Positions 43,097-52,547 of a stretch of 64,000 bases of DNA are shown here, piece after piece. The translations under genes and the position numbers were made by a program. Source of the DNA: an uncultured Parvularculaceae bacterium (GTDB lineage: Bacteria > Pseudomonadota > Alphaproteobacteria > Caulobacterales > Parvularculaceae); the NCBI GenBank assembly GCA_947259375.1, contig CAMYLZ010000017.1:1-64000 (forward strand). The letters are read 5' to 3'. Position 1 is the first letter of the stretch. Each line of letters opens with the position of its first letter. The notes under the pieces were generated by a model. That model searched no databases. It was not told the DNA's origin and saw only the letters and a program-made list of their open reading frames with translations.

Positions 43097-43762
43097 GTGA
43101 ACGATACTCCTGACAACCGCCCGCGCCTGCTGATCGACATCGTGTCTGACCTGGTTTGCCCGTGGTGTTATGTCGGCCTCAAATCCTTCCAGCGCGCGCG
43201 CGATCGACTGATGAGCGAGTTCATCGTGCTGCCGCGCATTCGCGCTTATGAACTCAATCCCGGCATCGCCCCCGAGGGGGTCGACCGACGGGCCTATTAT
43301 GAAAAGAAATTTCCCGACGAGGCGGTGCGCGCACAAATGGTTCATCACTTAAAGGCGGCCGCGGCGGGCGCCGGCTTTACATTCGAGCCCGCCGCGCCGA
43401 CCCGCGTGCCCAACACGTTGAAAGCGCATCAGCTTATCCGCCTCGCGCATTTCGACGGCGCACAAGAACGGGTCGCGGACCTCTTATATGCGGCCCACTG
43501 GGATGAGGGCGCCGATATCGCGGACGACGAAACGCTGGCGGCGATCGCACTTAAAGCCGGACTCGACCCGGACAATGCGCGCCGCGACCTTGCCAATGCC
43601 GCCAGCCTCGCCAGCGTCAAAGCCGAGGCCGCCGCTTTTCGCCACGCGGGCGTCACGGGCGTGCCGACCTTTATTGTCAACGAACGCACCGGTTTTTCCG
43701 GCGCCCTGCCCCCTGCAAAACTGGCGGACGCTTTGCGCCAAGCCGCCGTCTCGGCATCATGA
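43097..43762 (+). CDS. DsbA-family (FrnE-like) oxidoreductase
   Basis: A 221-residue cytoplasmic thioredoxin-fold protein. IVSDLVCPWCYVGLKSFQRA carries CPWC, and GVTGVPTFIVNERTGFSGAL the cis-Pro loop, as in FrnE/2-hydroxychromene isomerase-like proteins. GTG start after GGAGG. Probably a disulfide or glutathione-linked enzyme. The next gene begins 42 bp after its stop. Confidence 0.88.
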   Translation: MNDTPDNRPRLLIDIVSDLVCPWCYVGLKSFQRARDRLMSEFIVLPRIRAYELNPGIAPEGVDRRAYYEKKFPDEAVRAQMVHHLKAAAAGAGFTFEPAAPTRVPNTLKAHQLIRLAHFDGAQERVADLLYAAHWDEGADIADDETLAAIALKAGLDPDNARRDLANAASLASVKAEAAAFRHAGVTGVPTFIVNERTGFSGALPPAKLADALRQAAVSAS

Positions 43763-43803
43763 AAACCGGGCGCTGGCGCGGGAATTGCGGTAACATAGAG
43801 GTC

Positions 43804-44721
43804 ATGAGAATTTTGTCCTGCATATTGGCGGCCATGTACGCCTGGTGCGCCGCCGCCAGCGCCGAGATGACGGTTGACAGCGCCCGCGCGCTCGAAAAGG
43901 CCGTGCGCATGGCTGGGTCCGGCGAAACCATTCGCGTCTCATCTGGCCGCTATGACCTTTCAGACCTCAAAATTCCCCGTAACCTGACCCTGATAGGCGA
44001 TGGCGATGGCGACGTCGTCTTCTTCTCATCGGTCCCGGTCGCCAAAGGCATTTTGAACCCTTTATGGGCGTCTTCTTTCCGAGTGGAGAATATCCGCTTT
44101 GAAGGCGTGCGCTCGCCGGACCTCAACGGCGCCGGCATTCGCCATGACGGGGCGGACCTGACGATTGTGAACTGCATCTTTGAAAACAATGATGACGGTG
44201 TTCTCGCCACCGGCCAGGAGCGAGGGCGGATTTCAATCATCGGCTCGCAATTCATCGGCAATGGCCATGGGGACGGCTATTCCCACGGCATATATGTCGC
44301 CAGCGGGGGCGTGCTCGATATTCGCGCCAGCCGGTTTATCGGCACGAAAATTGGCCATCATGTGAAATCGCTGGCGGCGCGCACATCCATAACCGACTCT
44401 TTTTTCGACGATGCTTCCGGGCGCACAAGTTACGCGGTTGACGCATCGCGCGGCGGCGCTGTTTCAATCACGCACAACACTTTTCTGCACGCTGCCGATG
44501 GCGATAATCCCACGCTGATCAATTACGACCTGACACGCGGCGGTGAAGCGGTGTCGCTCGAAATTATCGGCAACCGCATCGTCAACCGCAACCGGTATGG
44601 CCGCTTGTTACGAAACGATACGCCGGTAACGCCGATCATTTCCGATAACAACATCATCAATGAAAACCGCGGTCGCATGCCGTCTCAGGACAACGCTCCC
44701 GTCATTGATGTGAATCAATAA
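43804..44721 (+). CDS. Exported right-handed beta-helix protein
   Basis: A 305-residue protein with signal peptide (RILSCILAAMYAWCAAASAE) and parallel beta-helix coils: AVRMAGSGETIRVSSGRYDL, NLTLIGDGDGDVVF, ADLTIVNCIFENNDDGVLAT, RISIIGSQFIGNGHGDGYSH, VLDIRASRFIGTKIGHHVKS. The fold is that of pectate-lyase-like and NosD/CASH proteins. No catalytic residues can be assigned. Start at ATG 43804 after GAGG. Confidence 0.8.
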   Translation: MRILSCILAAMYAWCAAASAEMTVDSARALEKAVRMAGSGETIRVSSGRYDLSDLKIPRNLTLIGDGDGDVVFFSSVPVAKGILNPLWASSFRVENIRFEGVRSPDLNGAGIRHDGADLTIVNCIFENNDDGVLATGQERGRISIIGSQFIGNGHGDGYSHGIYVASGGVLDIRASRFIGTKIGHHVKSLAARTSITDSFFDDASGRTSYAVDASRGGAVSITHNTFLHAADGDNPTLINYDLTRGGEAVSLEIIGNRIVNRNRYGRLLRNDTPVTPIISDNNIINENRGRMPSQDNAPVIDVNQ

Positions 44722-45030
44722 CATCCCGCACGAACAAAACCCGCCATGCGCCTTATCAATGAAAAGCTGATGGAATGCCTGTCGTTACGGCATCGAAGCT
44801 GCTTTTTAGCGGCGCGCGATTGCAACAAGATGCGCACTCTGCGCGACCTTGACGCCGCAGAGGAGCTGTATTTTAAATTATGATGCGACTTTGTTTTGAA
44901 CGACCTTTACGACCCGCCCCTCCGCTCCTTCGCGACCCGTGGCCGCTAGTTAAGATCCCAAGACATGGTTGCCGATCAAACCCTCGCGCGGCGACGCGCT
45001 GGGATGACGCCATGAATAGGAGACCGACGA
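44722..45030 (+). promoter_or_regulatory. cspA leader region, otherwise empty
   Basis: 309 bp without a supportable gene. The last 90 bp, with AGGAG eight bases before the ATG, probably form the long 5' leader usual for cold-shock genes. I see no clear promoter hexamers. Confidence 0.4.
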
Positions 45031-45234
45031 ATGGCTACAGGCGCTGTAAAATGGTTTAACGCCACTAAAGGATATGGATTTATCGCCCCTGACGATGGCG
45101 GAAAGGACGTGTTCGTACATATTTCCGCAGTGAAGGAAGCCGGCATGCCCGACCTACAGGAAGGCCAACGCATTTCATACGAGCTCGTGGATCAGCGCGG
45201 CAAAACCTCCGCCGGCAATCTCAAGGCGGAATAA
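45031..45234 (+). CDS. cspA: Cold-shock protein (CspA family)
   Basis: A 67-residue single CSD domain: MATGAVKWFNATKGYGFIAP carries RNP1 (KGYGFI) and KDVFVHISAV is RNP2. Binds single-stranded RNA/DNA as an RNA chaperone. Followed by a strong terminator. Confidence 0.95.
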   Translation: MATGAVKWFNATKGYGFIAPDDGGKDVFVHISAVKEAGMPDLQEGQRISYELVDQRGKTSAGNLKAE

Positions 45235-45256
45235 TTCTGCTCGCAATTGTTTCGTA

Positions 45257-45287
45257 AAAACCGCCGCAGGAATGCGGCGGTTTTTTT
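45257..45287 (+). terminator. Intrinsic terminator of cspA
   Basis: AAAACCGCCGCA and TGCGGCGGTTTT with loop GGAA, then a run of seven T on plus. Confidence 0.92.
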
Positions 45288-45361
45288 CCCTACGCCACGC
45301 CCGCGCGAATGTGCGCGTGTTTTTCTATAGAAGGTTTTTCAAACTGCCGCTCGACGCATAA

Positions 45362-46216
45362 TCACGCCGCACCGCCGCGCCCCGACAATTGATCCGTGTG
45401 CGCCAACTCATCGCTATTTCCCGCAACCGCATTGTCGCTGCGTATCAAACTGTTCCACAACTCCGTCAATTGCGCACGCAACGCGTAATGCGCATCATCC
45501 ACGAGCTCCGGCCGCGACGAAAGGCATTTCGACATCCAGATGATCGCCGTTTCCAGCCGATCGGCCGCGGTTGACACTTCATAAAGGCGCAATAGCTCGC
45601 AGTCCCCCCGGACTCGCCGACAAAGCTCAAGGGCCTGCGCGATTTCGCCTTCGCCTGACGGACACTCGTCAGCGCTTTTGCAGCCTTCCACGAACCGTTC
45701 TAGCTCGGACACATCGCGCTTGATCGCCCGGTGCGCAACGCCAATTGCGACCCGCCCCTCAATCCCTCCTTCGGTATTATCTACGCTATTGTCAGCGATC
45801 GTGCGTTCCAAATCCTGTTTCGTTTGCAGCAACTCGATGAAAATCTTGCGCCGCGACATCTGAACATTGACGCGCGCAACAAGGGTGTGCATGTCAACTG
45901 GTTTGCAAACATAATCATTGGCGCCCAGGTGCAGCGCCCGAATTACTGTTTTTGACTCGGTGCTGGAGGACACGACCAAAATGGGCAATTCAATCAATCC
46001 GTGCCCGGTGCGCATGATTTCAAGCGCCTCCAGTCCGCTTATTCCCGATAAGGACAAATCAAGCAGCACAAGCGCATATTGATTTTTCAACATCAGCCTT
46101 AGCGCCTCTTCGGCGCTCGCCGCTTCGCATACGCGATAACCAGATTTTTTCAGGTAAAGACCGAGCAGCGCCCGAGCATCTTCGCAATCGTCGACGATCA
46201 GTATCTCTTCATTCAT
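45362..46216 (-). CDS. Response regulator with unassigned C-terminal domain
   Basis: A 284-residue protein. Receiver domain in residues 1-120: EEILIVDDCEDARALLGLYL, phospho-Asp in ALVLLDLSLSGISGLEALEI, Thr/Ser in LVVSSSTES and Lys in NDYVCKPVD. The remaining 160 residues are mostly helical, without DNA-binding or enzymatic motif that I recognise; they may be a dimerisation or Hpt-like part. ATG at 46216 with GGAGG upstream. Third gene of the minus-strand RR-Hpt-RR group. Confidence 0.75.
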   Translation of the reverse strand: MNEEILIVDDCEDARALLGLYLKKSGYRVCEAASAEEALRLMLKNQYALVLLDLSLSGISGLEALEIMRTGHGLIELPILVVSSSTESKTVIRALHLGANDYVCKPVDMHTLVARVNVQMSRRKIFIELLQTKQDLERTIADNSVDNTEGGIEGRVAIGVAHRAIKRDVSELERFVEGCKSADECPSGEGEIAQALELCRRVRGDCELLRLYEVSTAADRLETAIIWMSKCLSSRPELVDDAHYALRAQLTELWNSLIRSDNAVAGNSDELAHTDQLSGRGGAA

Positions 46217-46249
46217 TTCATTCCTCCGCATTTTCCTGAACAATGGCTG

Positions 46250-46624
46250 TCACAAGGCCGGATTTTTCGGCAGCGTCGCCGTAAAAAGAGACGAGTCCTC
46301 CGGCGAGACGGAATCGATACGCCGCTTGAGCCTTTTCCATGCCGATCGCGCGTCCCGCACCGCTTCCGCGCTGGTCGCATGCGGCGTAACGAACAAAGCG
46401 CGCAGCGCGAATTCGAGGCCTCTCGCGCACTCGCTTATGTCTCGAAAACCAATGCTGCCACTGCTGCCTTTCACCCTGTGGGCAAGGTCAATCGCCTTTG
46501 AAATCGGCTCAACGTCGCCGCAAAACTCCGGCTCCAGCAAGTCGATGCATGCGGCAATCGCCGCCGCCTCCTTACGCAGGGTTTGGCAATGCTTCACGAC
46601 AAGCGCTCTTAATTCATTCTGCAT
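46250..46624 (-). CDS. Histidine phosphotransfer (Hpt) protein
   Basis: A 124-residue Hpt protein; AIDLAHRVKGSSGSIGFRDI contains the phospho-accepting His49 with the usual KGSSG. Starts inside the preceding response regulator gene (10-bp overlap). Likely passes phosphate between the cluster kinases and the two nearby receiver proteins. Confidence 0.8.
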   Translation of the reverse strand: MQNELRALVVKHCQTLRKEAAAIAACIDLLEPEFCGDVEPISKAIDLAHRVKGSSGSIGFRDISECARGLEFALRALFVTPHATSAEAVRDARSAWKRLKRRIDSVSPEDSSLFTATLPKNPAL

Positions 46625-47027
46625 GAGCCACCCCATCTCCACCATGCATGGAGCGCCAAAGCTGCAAAATCTGATCTGGCAAGGCGAGCGGATCGAAGGG
46701 TTTCGAAATGACCCCCGCGGCGCCCAGCGCTTTCAATTTTTCGACTTCGTCCGCCTGGACTTTCGCCGTCATGAAGATCACCGGCGTCTCGCGGAGTGGC
46801 GGCTTTTCGCGCAGTCGCGACAATAATGTCGGTCCGTCCATCCCCGGTATCATGACGTCCAAGAGCAGCAGGTCCGGCTCAAACACCGGCGCTTGTGCAA
46901 GCGCAGCCAGGCCGTCCGGGCAAATATCCAACTGAAACCCGCCGATCCGCGTCAATGCGATTTCCGTCACCGCGCGAATGTCGGGTTCATCCTCTACATA
47001 AGTAATTCTCTTCAGCGTGTTCTTCAC
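46614..47027 (-). CDS. Single-domain response regulator (CheY-like)
   Basis: A 137-residue receiver: RITYVEDEPDIRAVTEIALT, phospho-Asp in LLLLDVMIPGMDGP, VIFMTAKVQ and Lys in GVISKPFDPLALPDQI. GTG start after GGAG. Close paralogue of the protein encoded divergently at 47508. No output domain, so a relay or motor-type function. Confidence 0.85.
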   Translation of the reverse strand: MKNTLKRITYVEDEPDIRAVTEIALTRIGGFQLDICPDGLAALAQAPVFEPDLLLLDVMIPGMDGPTLLSRLREKPPLRETPVIFMTAKVQADEVEKLKALGAAGVISKPFDPLALPDQILQLWRSMHGGDGVAHAE

Positions 47028-47507
47028 GGCGTTCTCCCTTGCCGTTTCTAGCTGAGTACGAAAGGGTGGTGTTCGTTCCCTCTTGAAAAATCATTGCCGC
47101 CATTATCGCGATGCGCAATTCGTTCCGCTTGAAGCAACTCCCCCAACGCGAGGCTGGCGCTCCGCGCCAGAGGAATGCGCCCGTGGCGATGCGCCCGACA
47201 ATTCCGCCGCCTCCTGAAGTTATACCGTGCACAGATAATAAAGATTTAATTTTTGACTTGTGCGTGCTTATTATCTACCAATTTCACTTTTATTGCTTTT
47301 TTCCATTCTATATTTTTACTTTTTTCCGAGTAAAGAAACGAAATTCACAATGCAAAATCCGCCCTTACGCGCCAGCGCCGCCACGCGGCGCTGCATCAAT
47401 ATTTGTTATTCTGCAAATGTGAATTTATCCGCTCACTGTCTTTTTATACTTCTCGCCCATAGTTCAGCTAATCGTCGCGAATTTGCGAGAATATGGAGCC
47501 AAACATT
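47028..47507. promoter_or_regulatory. AT-rich gap between divergent response-regulator genes
   Basis: 480 bp without a supportable gene. A strongly AT-rich stretch (about 47235-47345) contrasts with the GC-rich surroundings and probably holds the promoters of both divergent modules. I cannot assign hexamers with confidence. Confidence 0.4.
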
Positions 47508-47900
47508 ATGCCGACTTGTCTCAACCGCATTACCTATGTCGACGACGAGCCGGATATCCGCGCCGTCGCCGTCCTCGCGCTCGAAAAACTGGGCGGCTAT
47601 GTTGTTGACGCCTGCCAGGACGGGCATGACGCCCTTGAGCGCGCATCTGACTTTCATCCGGATTTGATCCTTCTCGATGTCATGATGCCGAAGCTTGACG
47701 GTGAGACCGTCTTGCAACGCCTCAAGGCTTTGCCGTGTCTTGACGACACGCCAATCGCCTTCGTTACGGCCAAAGCGCAAGCCTCGGATATCGAGCGATA
47801 CCTCATGATTGGCGCAAACGGCGTTATTCCAAAACCGTTCGACCCGGTCATGCTGCCGCAACGCGCCCACCATATTTGGCGCAACTATCATCAACGGTGA
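47508..47900 (+). CDS. Single-domain response regulator (paralogue)
   Basis: A 130-residue receiver: RITYVDDEPDIRAVAVLALE, phospho-Asp in LILLDVMMPKLDGE, IAFVTAKAQ and Lys in VIPKPFDPVMLPQRAHHIW. Alignment with its paralogue sets the start at ATG 47508 (GGAG upstream). The stop overlaps the next ATG (TGATG). Confidence 0.85.
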   Translation: MPTCLNRITYVDDEPDIRAVAVLALEKLGGYVVDACQDGHDALERASDFHPDLILLDVMMPKLDGETVLQRLKALPCLDDTPIAFVTAKAQASDIERYLMIGANGVIPKPFDPVMLPQRAHHIWRNYHQR

Positions 47901-48394
47901 TGAAAATGCGGAGCGAACTGCGCGCTGTGACTGAACGCTATTGCGAGACGCTTGCACTCAAAGCCGAGAGTCTGCGCGTCCTTATTATGAGGCAGCATGC
48001 CGCCAACGCGGCGCCGTCCCGCCGGGACTTGCAAAGCATCACGCGCCTCATAGCGGATATCCGGGGCGGTAGCGGGACGTTCGGATTCCATGAGGTTTTC
48101 TTGAAGGCTGATCGGCTTGAGCAGGCCTTTATCGACGCCGACGACAGCACAAATCACCCGCAACGAGAGATCGTCATAAACGGCCTGCGCGATCTAATGG
48201 ACGTTATCAAGACGCTTTCACTCGACAACTCGCGCCTACATAAAGCGCCTCTGGATTCATTCAAAGTCGCGCCGGCAACCCTGATGGCCGCGAATGCGCA
48301 GCCAGCGGGAGATCGAAATAGAAAACCGTTCCCAGACCGACGCGGCTCCAATAGGCGATCGTCCCGCCATGATGAGCAACGATTGACTGGCTGA
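47900..48394 (+). CDS. Hpt-like protein lacking the phospho-histidine
   Basis: A 164-residue protein homologous to the Hpt at 46250 (ELRAVTERYCETL matches ELRALVVKHCQTL). Where the paralogue has AHRVKGSSGSIGF this one has IADIRGGSGTFGF, with Ala52 in place of His, so it cannot be phosphorylated there. It could act as a decoy or adaptor for the receiver encoded before it. The last 45 codons overlap the convergent kinase gene by 134 bp, suggesting an extended C-terminus. Confidence 0.65.
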   Translation: MKMRSELRAVTERYCETLALKAESLRVLIMRQHAANAAPSRRDLQSITRLIADIRGGSGTFGFHEVFLKADRLEQAFIDADDSTNHPQREIVINGLRDLMDVIKTLSLDNSRLHKAPLDSFKVAPATLMAANAQPAGDRNRKPFPDRRGSNRRSSRHDEQRLTG

Positions 48395-49760
48395 TATTGA
48401 GCCCGAGACCAGCGCCGCCATGCCGCCGCGTGTCGGCGGAATCCGCCTGCGCAAAACGCTGGAAGATACGCCGGCGAAATTCCGCCGGTATGCCTGCGCC
48501 GTGATCAATGACGGCAATGCGCACGCTTCCCTTTCTGAGGTTTGCACGAAGGCGAATGGGCGCGCCCGGCGGTGAAAATTTGAGCGCGTTCGACACAAGG
48601 TTCGCCAGGACTTGCAGCAACCGACCACGGTCTCCGGTTATCTGCACATCGGGCGCCGGCCCCGCAGTCTCGATCCTTTTGCCTTCCCGAGCGCCGTAGG
48701 CGGCGTTCTCGGCAGCCGCCTCTTCCAGAAGCTCCCGCACCGAAACCGGCTCACACGCTATCTCGAGGCCTTCCTTATCCAGCTTTCCGATATAAAGAAT
48801 GTCATTGATCAACCGCAGAAGCCTGCCGCAATTCTGATATCCTATTTCAACCATACGCGCCGCCTCCTCGGGCAGCGCACCCGTTGCGCCGCCGCGAATA
48901 AGAGCGAGCGCGCCTTGCACGGAGGTTATCGGCGTTCTCAGCTCGTGGCTTACTGTCGAGACAAACTCATCCTTTATCGTCTGTATGCGATTCTCCTCGG
49001 TCACGTCGCGACTGATCCCGACGAGCCCGCGCAAGGCGCCCCCATCCCCGCCCTTGATTGCCGAGATGTTTACCGAGAAAAATCGGGCTTCACCCTCAGG
49101 ACCAGCAACTTGCCTGGTTGCTGTTACATGCGCCTCACCGCGCTCAAGAATATCGCGCTCCGCATCACTCCAAATTTTGGCTTTATCCGCCGGCAAAATC
49201 TGGCTTAGCGTTTTCCCAATCGCCGTTTCAGCGCTTTCGATATTCAAAAGCTGCGCCTCTTTGTCGTTAAGGCGCGTATAGGCGCCCGATACATTCTTGA
49301 AAAAAACGCCATCCGAAATAGATCGCATCAGATCGTGAAACATGGTGCGCTCGTGCCGCAGCGCCCGTTCCAGCTTGTGATAACTGACGCCATTATTGAC
49401 CATGCTCAACAGCGCGCGCTCATCCCATGGTTTTGTGAGATAACCGAATATTTTCCCTTCGTTTACCGCACGCACCACGTCGTCCAGATCCGCATAACCC
49501 GTAACCAGAATTCTCGCGGCGCTCGATAAGCGCCTGGCCTTTGCAAAGAATTCGCTGCCAGTCATGTGCGGCATGCGCTGGTCGCACAATATCACCGATA
49601 AGCAACTCTCATCCTGCAGCAGCTTCAATGCTGCTTGGGGCGAAGATTCCGATATGACGGAAAAATTCTCCTCGAGAATATCGGTCAACGCATCAATGAT
49701 GTTAATCTCATCATCGACAATCATCACCCTTTTCGTTTCAGGCAGCTGTTCGGGATTCAC
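48261..49760 (-). CDS. Sensor kinase REC-PAS-HisKA-HATPase
   Basis: A 499-residue soluble kinase. Receiver MIVDDEINIIDALTDILEEN with LSVILCDQRMPHMTG and TKPWDERALL (RpfG-like linker style), PAS domain about residues 140-260 (VFFKNVSGAYTRLNDKEAQL, RGLVGISRDVTEENR), HisKA TVSHELRTPITSVQGALALI, HATPase LANLVSNALKFSPPG and GGAGLGLNISQSIVAHHGG. GTG start overlaps the preceding kinase stop. Last gene of the chemosensory operon. Confidence 0.85.
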   Translation of the reverse strand: MNPEQLPETKRVMIVDDEINIIDALTDILEENFSVISESSPQAALKLLQDESCLSVILCDQRMPHMTGSEFFAKARRLSSAARILVTGYADLDDVVRAVNEGKIFGYLTKPWDERALLSMVNNGVSYHKLERALRHERTMFHDLMRSISDGVFFKNVSGAYTRLNDKEAQLLNIESAETAIGKTLSQILPADKAKIWSDAERDILERGEAHVTATRQVAGPEGEARFFSVNISAIKGGDGGALRGLVGISRDVTEENRIQTIKDEFVSTVSHELRTPITSVQGALALIRGGATGALPEEAARMVEIGYQNCGRLLRLINDILYIGKLDKEGLEIACEPVSVRELLEEAAAENAAYGAREGKRIETAGPAPDVQITGDRGRLLQVLANLVSNALKFSPPGAPIRLRANLRKGSVRIAVIDHGAGIPAEFRRRIFQRFAQADSADTRRHGGAGLGLNISQSIVAHHGGTIAYWSRVGLGTVFYFDLPLAAHSRPSGLPARL

Positions 49761-51480
49761 TGATCTGCTCCGCCAGGTTCAATGGCAATTCGACAATGAA
49801 TTCAGCACCGCCGGCTGCACGGTTTCGCACGTCAATCGATCCTTTGTGTCGATCAATGATCTGATAGCTGACAGCGAGGCCGAGGCCGGTGCCTTTGCCA
49901 ACGTCTTTCGTTGTAAAGAAGGGTTCGAAAATACGCTCCAGAACTTCATCGGGAATGCCCGGCCCGCTGTCGGCGACGCTCAAGCGAAACATTTTGTCCG
50001 TCCGCACGGTCGCGACGCACACCTCGCCAGCTTCGCCGATAGCGTCGAGCGCGTTCGTCAAAAGATTTAAAATCACCTGATTGATCAATCCGGGCGCGCA
50101 ATACAACACGGAGTCTTCAGCGTGCTCGACCACCAGTTTGCGATTACCGGTGCAACGGTGCCGAACGATAGGCAGGGTTGCCTCGATACACTCTTGGACA
50201 TTCGCTAGCTTGAATTCGCCTTTGTCGCGACGCGAAAACGATCGCAGTTTGACGATCAGATCAGCAACGCGTTCAAGCCCCTCAACCGCTTGGGCCGCAC
50301 GCTGCTTCGCCTTCTCCAGCCTGGTCATATCCGGCGCGGCGCCGATGTCGCACAGCTCGCGCCCGAAACGCTCCAAGTTATCTGCAATGCGGCGCAAATG
50401 GGAAAGGGAGTAGGAGAGCGGATTATTGATCTCGTGGGCGATGCCCGCCACCAGCGCGCCAAGCGACGCCATTTTTGCGGATTGAACGAGCTGCGATTGG
50501 GTTTCTTTGAGTTCGCAATTGGCGGCTTCGAGCTCCTTGGCGAGCGCCGCTTGCTTCAAGGCCGCGGCCCGCTCGGTTTGCGCCTGAACGACTTCAAGCT
50601 CCTTCCGGCGAAATTGGGCGAGGATGCGCTCATGCTCATCATGCAGGAGCTTCCTGCGCAGCAACGCGCGGATACGCGCCCTCAAAATCACCGTGTCATT
50701 CGACTTTTTGACGAAATCATCCGCGCCAGCCTCAAGCGCACGCATCATTTCATCTTTCGCCTCTTGGCTGGTCACCATAAGGATCGGCAACGACCGATGT
50801 TGCTCACGCCGGATAACATCCAGCCGCCGGCACAATTCAATCCCATCCATTTTCGGCATGACCAGATCAAGTATGATGCAGTCGATTTCGTCGCGGTCGC
50901 AGCCTTGGGTAGCGGTCGATTGCGCCACGCTTTTTTCTATCAGCGAGAGAGCATCGCGCCCGTTTGTCGCCTTGAGTACTCGGCACCCTTCTGACTCCAG
51001 CTCATGCTCGAGGAATGTGAGATAAGTCACGCTATCATCCACAAGCAATATTGTCTGTGAGCGGAAATGTTCCGTATTGTTTGGCGACAGAAATGGGCTG
51101 TTTCGCGATGAGCGCAATAACGACTCCACCCGCGCGAGCAATAGCGCGTCATCGACAGTTTTTCTGATATAATCATCTGCGCCGCTTTCAAGGCCGCGCC
51201 GCTCAACGTCGGCTTCGTCTTCTTGCGTGAGCAGCAAAACCGGCACCGACTCAATGCCGCTGCGCATCTTGATCTGGCGACACAACTCAACGCCGCTGAT
51301 GCCGGGGAGGTGGTAATCAAGGATGACTAACCCCGGGCGTTTGCGTCGCAGACACTCAAGCGCCTGCTCCGCGTTCGCCGAACGCTCCACATCATAGCCG
51401 GCATCCTGCAGCAGTATTTCCAGCTTAAGCGCCTGGGTGTCGGAGTCTTCCACCAGGTGAATTGTTTTGCGTTCGTTCAT
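49738..51480 (-). CDS. Sensor kinase REC-REC-HisKA-HATPase
   Basis: A 580-residue protein with two receivers: [20 protein letters not shown] with [13 protein letters not shown], and [20 protein letters not shown] with [15 protein letters not shown]; then a coiled coil and the kinase core [20 protein letters not shown] with the phospho-His, [15 protein letters not shown], and [33 protein letters not shown]. Overlaps cheB by four bases, so it belongs to the same operon and may be its output in place of a diguanylate cyclase. Confidence 0.85.
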   Translation of the reverse strand: MNERKTIHLVEDSDTQALKLEILLQDAGYDVERSANAEQALECLRRKRPGLVILDYHLPGISGVELCRQIKMRSGIESVPVLLLTQEDEADVERRGLESGADDYIRKTVDDALLLARVESLLRSSRNSPFLSPNNTEHFRSQTILLVDDSVTYLTFLEHELESEGCRVLKATNGRDALSLIEKSVAQSTATQGCDRDEIDCIILDLVMPKMDGIELCRRLDVIRREQHRSLPILMVTSQEAKDEMMRALEAGADDFVKKSNDTVILRARIRALLRRKLLHDEHERILAQFRRKELEVVQAQTERAAALKQAALAKELEAANCELKETQSQLVQSAKMASLGALVAGIAHEINNPLSYSLSHLRRIADNLERFGRELCDIGAAPDMTRLEKAKQRAAQAVEGLERVADLIVKLRSFSRRDKGEFKLANVQECIEATLPIVRHRCTGNRKLVVEHAEDSVLYCAPGLINQVILNLLTNALDAIGEAGEVCVATVRTDKMFRLSVADSGPGIPDEVLERIFEPFFTTKDVGKGTGLGLAVSYQIIDRHKGSIDVRNRAAGGAEFIVELPLNLAEQISESRTAA

Positions 51481-52547
51481 GACGCGACCGTCAAACGCTC
51501 AACAGCGAGGGCGCGCAGCCGCGGGGCGATGTCCGGCAACGGCAACACGGCCGAGACCGCCCCTTGCCGAATCGCCGCCGCCGGCATTCCGAAAACCGCC
51601 GCCGTGGACTCATCTTCTGCAATTGCAAATCCGCCCGCACAGAAAATTTCACGAAGCCCAGCGGCGCCGTCATCCCCCATGCCCGTCAGCAGGACGCCTG
51701 CGCATGCCGCCCCGTATTCCGCCGTCAGCGACCGAAACAGAACGGTTCCCGACGGCCGTTGAGAAGCGACCGGCGCCGCATCACAAAGCCAACTCCGCCC
51801 GTTGGCGACTTCCAGATGAACACTCGCGGGCGCAACATGAACGGCGCCCGGCACTGGCCGCGCGCCATGCGAGGCGGTAACGACTGGCATCGGCGACAGC
51901 CCGTCCAGCCAGTTCACGAAACAGTCGTGAAAAGACGCCGCCATATGCTGAACAAGAAAAACAGGAACAGGAAAATTGTCGCCAAGTCTGGTCAGTATCT
52001 CGACCAGCGCATTCGGCCCGCCCGTTGACGCGACAAGCCCGACCGCCGCCACGCCGGAATGACGCGAACGCACGGCTGAAGGCGGCGTTCCCGACAGCGC
52101 CTCTGGCGCGCGAAACCGCCGCCGGCGGACCAGTTTCAACTCGCTCATCAACAAGATCTGACGGCACAAGCGCTCGGAGATCTGCGACAGACCGGCGCTT
52201 TCCGAAGCGCGCGGCTTTTCGACGACAGACACGGCGCCGGCGCGCAACGCATCAAAAGACATATTCGCCCGGCTCGCCTCGCGCGCCGCGACCACGACAA
52301 TTGGCGTTGGCCGGCGGCGCATAATCTGTTCCGTCGTTTCAATTCCGCTCACCCCTGGCAAACGGATATCCATGGTTATTACGTCTGGCTCCAACCGCTC
52401 CAGGCATTGCAGCGCCGCCTCTCCGGAGCTGACCGCGCCGACAGATTGCAGGCGTGGGTGACTGGCGACGATGGATTGCAACAATCGTCTTTGAACCGGA
52501 GAATCCTCGACAATCATTACACGGATTTTTTTATTCCCTGCCAGCAT
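51477..52547 (-). CDS. cheB: CheB-type methylesterase (WspF-like)
   Basis: About 356 residues: receiver VMIVEDSPVQRRLLQSIVAS with DVITMDIRLPGVSG, linker, and the methylesterase domain with catalytic Ser in VGLVASTGGPNALVE, His in VFLVQHMAASFHDCF and Asp in LLTGMGDDGAAGL. Removes methyl groups from receptor glutamates opposite CheR. ATG at 52547 overlaps the cheA stop (TGATG). Confidence 0.93.
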   Translation of the reverse strand: MLAGNKKIRVMIVEDSPVQRRLLQSIVASHPRLQSVGAVSSGEAALQCLERLEPDVITMDIRLPGVSGIETTEQIMRRRPTPIVVVAAREASRANMSFDALRAGAVSVVEKPRASESAGLSQISERLCRQILLMSELKLVRRRRFRAPEALSGTPPSAVRSRHSGVAAVGLVASTGGPNALVEILTRLGDNFPVPVFLVQHMAASFHDCFVNWLDGLSPMPVVTASHGARPVPGAVHVAPASVHLEVANGRSWLCDAAPVASQRPSGTVLFRSLTAEYGAACAGVLLTGMGDDGAAGLREIFCAGGFAIAEDESTAAVFGMPAAAIRQGAVSAVLPLPDIAPRLRALAVERLTVAS

